In this document: positions 7,946 to 9,735 of the stretch, in pieces
How positions within the stretch are numbered: position 1 is the first letter of the stretch
Layout of the letters: each line of letters starts with the position of its first letter
Assembly: GCA_021545595.1 (NCBI GenBank)
Contig: JAJRVG010000205.1
Location: 1-9,735 of the forward strand
DNA length: 9,735 bases
From: Zetaproteobacteria bacterium
GTDB lineage: Bacteria > Pseudomonadota > Zetaproteobacteria > Mariprofundales > Mariprofundaceae
Reading direction: 5' to 3'
Notes under the pieces: generated by a model
Seen by the model: the letters and a program-made list of their open reading frames with translations, nothing else
Told to the model about the DNA's origin: nothing
Databases searched by the model: none
Program-made: the position numbers and the translations under genes

Positions 7946-9214
7946 TTATTCCGTACTGGTAATTTTGAACCAGTCGTATTCGACAGTGGTTTCTGCAGCG
8001 TTTGGGGCACGATAGGCAACTATTCCTGGCCTGTATTTTCCTTTGAGTGAGCTGACTGTACCGATCGAAACCCACTTCCCTTTAGTACCTTTGAAAAACG
8101 CAGTATATTTTCTACCTGCCTTCTGAAGCTTAAACTCCTGAGTGGCAATTTTTTGCAGATTGGACGAAAATGTCGACGTCCACCCTTTGTCTTTATATTT
8201 TCCATATGAAGCAATCAAGGCGTGTCCTGTTGAAACTCCGCCAGTTGAAGTATTCAATTCAATGAAATCTTTTTTACTCTTGTAGAGAATAAGGCCAATT
8301 CTTTGAGTTTCCCAAGGCCTGAAATTAGGGAAGGTGGTAACCTTTGGTTTGAATTTGGCACTGATCTCATAGCTCTTTGGCAAATCGCCTGAATAAAGCA
8401 GGATATTGTGAGTTTTACCTTCGCTGGGCCAGCCCGGTTGCAGCAATACGGTTAGATGGCCATCCTCAATAACCATGTTATCTCCATCCGGATTGATGAC
8501 ATTCCATTTGTCCGACAGGAACTCCCCATCGAACTCATCCTGGAAAATCACCTTGGCCTTTTTTACCACCACCCTCTTCTTGATCTCGGCCAGGCCCTGC
8601 TTCAATTCATCCGCATTGTTGGCAGCGTAGTATTCGCCACCACCAGCCGTGGCAATAGCGGAAAGCTGCGCCTTCTCCTTATCGTTCACGCCCAGGCTCA
8701 CCACATGCGTGGTGATATCAAACCCCTTGCCGTACAATTTCCTGGCTACTGCCGCCGGGTCGCCGCCACAGGTCTCCCTGCCGTCTGAAATCAGCACGAT
8801 GACCTTCTCGCCCGCACTCACCTTCAACGCTTCAGCGCCTCGCTCCAGTGCCGCCGCCATCGGTGTGGCGCCATGCCTTGGCGTAAGGCTCTGAACATTG
8901 GCCTTGATAGATGCAGCATCCAGTGCCCCGACCGGATTCATCACCTCAATGACCGAACAGTCTCTGCTGCCATGGTGGCCATACACTTCCAGTCCAACAT
9001 CCACGCCATCTGGCAAATCCGACAGTAAACTACCAAATACGCCCTTGGCCGCCTCTATCCTGGTCTGATCACCAAACTTCTGTGCCATGCTTCCCGACGC
9101 ATCCAGAATGAACAGGATGTTCTTCTCCGCCGCCAGCACATTGCCGCTAACCAACAACCCCGCTAACAGCCCAATGGCTGTAAGTATTTTAATTTTTACT
9201 TTATGTTGTGCCAT
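7946..9214 (-). CDS. secreted VWA-domain protein with C-terminal lectin-like (ConA/LamG-type) domain
   Basis: 422 residues. Residues 1 to about 28 form a Sec signal peptide (KVKIK then a hydrophobic core, cleavage near VLAA). Residues about 31-215 are a von Willebrand A domain with an intact metal-ion-dependent adhesion site: D38-A-S40-G-S42, Thr117 in HGATPMAAAL, and Asp144 in LISDGRETCGGDP. Cys86 (YGHHGSRDCSVIE) and Cys149 are at positions conserved in this bacterial secreted VWA subgroup and may form a disulfide. After a KKRVVVKKAK linker, about 222-422 begins with FQDEFDGEFLSDKWNV and ends with VEYDWFKI. These are typical boundary strands of concanavalin-like/LamG-type jelly-roll domains that bind carbohydrate or other ligands. 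An ideal AGGGGAGG (9221-9228) lies 6 bases before the ATG. It is the first gene of the likely three-gene operon. The role is probably metal-dependent adhesion or protein-protein binding in the periplasm, at the surface or outside the cell, and the ligand is unknown. Base composition changes sharply at the domain junction. Confidence 0.93.
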   Translation of the reverse strand: MAQHKVKIKILTAIGLLAGLLVSGNVLAAEKNILFILDASGSMAQKFGDQTRIEAAKGVFGSLLSDLPDGVDVGLEVYGHHGSRDCSVIEVMNPVGALDAASIKANVQSLTPRHGATPMAAALERGAEALKVSAGEKVIVLISDGRETCGGDPAAVARKLYGKGFDITTHVVSLGVNDKEKAQLSAIATAGGGEYYAANNADELKQGLAEIKKRVVVKKAKVIFQDEFDGEFLSDKWNVINPDGDNMVIEDGHLTVLLQPGWPSEGKTHNILLYSGDLPKSYEISAKFKPKVTTFPNFRPWETQRIGLILYKSKKDFIELNTSTGGVSTGHALIASYGKYKDKGWTSTFSSNLQKIATQEFKLQKAGRKYTAFFKGTKGKWVSIGTVSSLKGKYRPGIVAYRAPNAAETTVEYDWFKITSTE

Positions 9215-9220
9215 AACACG

Positions 9221-9228
9221 CCTCCCCT
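9221..9228 (-). promoter_or_regulatory. strong Shine-Dalgarno site of the VWA gene
   Basis: The minus strand reads AGGGGAGG, ending 6 bases before the ATG at 9214. The near-perfect complementarity to the 16S 3' end supports this start and suggests efficient translation of the first gene of the cluster. Confidence 0.8.
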
Positions 9229-9256
9229 AAAATGAGATAACAGTTTTGTCCGAACC

Positions 9257-9284
9257 ATCATAAACTTCCTGTCAAAAGAGCCAA
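9257..9284 (-). promoter_or_regulatory. candidate sigma70-type promoter for the secreted cluster
   Basis: On the minus strand, TTGGCT (9279-9284, 4 of 6 matches to the -35 consensus) is followed after 16 bases by TATGAT (9257-9262, 5 of 6 matches to the -10). Transcription would start near 9250, giving a 5' untranslated leader of roughly 35 bases that includes the strong ribosome-binding site. The position is right for the first gene of the operon. The -35 match is modest, and the call rests on consensus matching alone. Confidence 0.4.
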
Positions 9285-9362
9285 TAAAAAAAGTTTCTTG
9301 ATGTATAGTTATAATCCCACGCTAGAGATACTGTACCCTGCTTTTCCCGTACTTTCTATACT

Positions 9363-9373
9363 GCGGTAACCGC
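9363..9373. repeat. short palindrome GCGGTAACCGC
   Basis: Five-base arms GCGGT and ACCGC flank a single central A. It lies about 100 bases upstream of the candidate promoter of the secreted cluster and directly after a plus-strand TATACT (9357-9362). The size and symmetry suit a dimeric regulator site, but no regulator is encoded nearby and a short palindrome like this can occur by chance. Confidence 0.3.
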
Positions 9374-9459
9374 CCCATGAATCCAATACCAGTTCCAGAG
9401 TCAGGGATCATACTGCATTTCTCTGCCAATTTGTGGTTGATCTGTGCGGAATACTACCA

Positions 9460-9492
9460 GCATATTTTCGCGGTCATATCGCATAAATATGC
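9460..9492. repeat. inverted repeat GCATATTT / AAATATGC
   Basis: Perfect 8-base arms lie at 9460-9467 and 9485-9492 with a 17-base spacer. The spacer has a second nested pairing (GCGGT at 9470-9474 with ATCGC at 9478-9482, one G-T wobble), giving an interrupted hairpin of about 13 pairs. No T-tract follows on either strand, so it is not an intrinsic terminator. It could be a protein-binding site upstream of the secreted cluster or an RNA structure. The function is unknown. Confidence 0.45.
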
Positions 9493-9543
9493 TATCCAAT
9501 TGACACCACCCTGAAAGAGAAAGGGGAATCTCCTGCGTCAGGC

Positions 9544-9578
9544 AAAAAAAAGCCCGCCGTGTCAGAGACAGGGCGGGC
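9544..9578 (-). terminator. intrinsic terminator of rpsT (possibly bidirectional)
   Basis: On the minus strand a 7-base-pair stem GCCCGCC (9572-9578) / GGCGGGC (9552-9558) is followed by eight T residues (9544-9551). The stem extends inward past one G-G or C-C mismatch by four more pairs (TGTC/GACA). It starts 31 bases after the rpsT stop codon. On the plus strand the same stem is followed by CTTTT, so weaker termination of any rightward transcript is possible. Confidence 0.93.
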
Positions 9579-9609
9579 CTTTTAAACTTGAACGGTCAGC
9601 TCAGATCAA

Positions 9610-9735
9610 TCAGGACATCGCCTTTACGTGAGCATTCAGGCGTGAAACACGGCGGGAAGCCTGAGATGGATGAATCATACGCCTGCGGCCAGCACGTGCG
9701 AGCAGGGATGTTGCACCCTTCAGCGCTTCGTTAGC
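9610..9735 (-). CDS. rpsT: 30S ribosomal protein S20, C-terminal part (partial)
   Basis: The last 41 codons and a TGA stop are in the window, and the 5' part lies beyond the right edge. The translation ends in GRRRMIHPSQASRRVSRLNA then HVKAMS. This matches the S20 C-terminal pattern, in which a Gly-Val-Ile-His-like segment is followed by an alternating Ala-Ser-Arg-Arg...Ser-Arg-Leu helix that binds 16S rRNA in the small subunit. The Lys/Arg-rich composition and the strong terminator directly downstream fit a highly expressed, usually monocistronic rpsT. Arg-Arg-Met in place of the usual Lys-Gly-Val/Leu before Ile-His is a small lineage-specific difference. No frameshift is seen in the visible part. 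Confidence 0.88.
   Translation of the reverse strand, partial: ANEALKGATSLLARAGRRRMIHPSQASRRVSRLNAHVKAMS

Larger units (their letters stand above)
9215..9609. other. 395-base intergenic region between rpsT and the VWA gene
   Basis: This is the only stretch over 300 bases without a supported gene. It holds the rpsT terminator (9544-9578), an inverted repeat at 9460-9492, a short palindrome GCGGTAACCGC (9363-9373), and the candidate promoter and ribosome-binding site of the VWA gene near its left end. A 45-codon open frame on the plus strand (9377-9514) lacks a ribosome-binding site and is not called as a gene. I see no tRNA, transposase remnant or CRISPR repeat. Confidence 0.7.

Noticed and set aside
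9377..9514. 45-codon plus-strand open frame in the rpsT-VWA gap
   Set aside because: There is no Shine-Dalgarno sequence before the ATG and no recognisable product. It is kept only as part of a possible small transcript, not as a gene.
1..9735. CRISPR array, tRNA/rRNA genes, insertion sequence or attachment site
   Set aside because: I saw no regularly spaced direct repeats, cloverleaf-like segments, transposase frames or terminal inverted repeats with target duplications.

Overview
The window looks like a piece of a proteobacterial chromosome. The evidence is a single-chain purL of about 1,293 residues (the large PurL form typical of gamma- and beta-proteobacteria and relatives) and the 3' end of a bacterial rpsT. 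A gamma- or zetaproteobacterium-like host fits best, but the genus cannot be read from the sequence. Every gene I can support is on the minus strand, so transcription runs from high to low coordinates.

Layout in transcription order: (1) 9610-9735, the last 41 codons of rpsT (ribosomal protein S20), followed by a strong intrinsic terminator at 9544-9578. (2) 9215-9609, a gene-poor gap holding that terminator, two short inverted repeats and a plausible promoter. (3) 4180-9214, three closely spaced genes with 50- and 29-base gaps, very likely one operon. They encode a secreted von Willebrand A (VWA) protein with a lectin-like C-terminus, a roughly 1,023-residue exported helical/coiled-coil protein with beta-rich C-terminal modules, and a 204-residue exported helical protein. 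(4) 4001-4179, a short spacer with small overlapping hairpins. (5) 119-4000, intact purL, catalysing the fourth step of de novo purine synthesis. (6) 1-65, the possible first codons of another gene running off the left edge.

rpsT and purL are housekeeping genes. The accessory content is the three-gene secreted cluster between them. All three products have N-terminal signal peptides and none has an obvious catalytic domain apart from the metal-ion-dependent adhesion site (MIDAS) of the VWA domain. This suggests an envelope or extracellular binding/assembly system, but its function is unknown and I do not recognise the two downstream proteins.

Hand counts of base composition show a sharp internal break in the VWA gene. 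It is about 58% G+C over the VWA domain and about 42% over the C-terminal lectin-like domain, and the break falls at the domain boundary. Sampled lines of the 1,023-residue gene are also A+T-rich (about 33-47% G+C), while sampled purL lines run about 53-67%. The cluster therefore looks mosaic and at least partly acquired.
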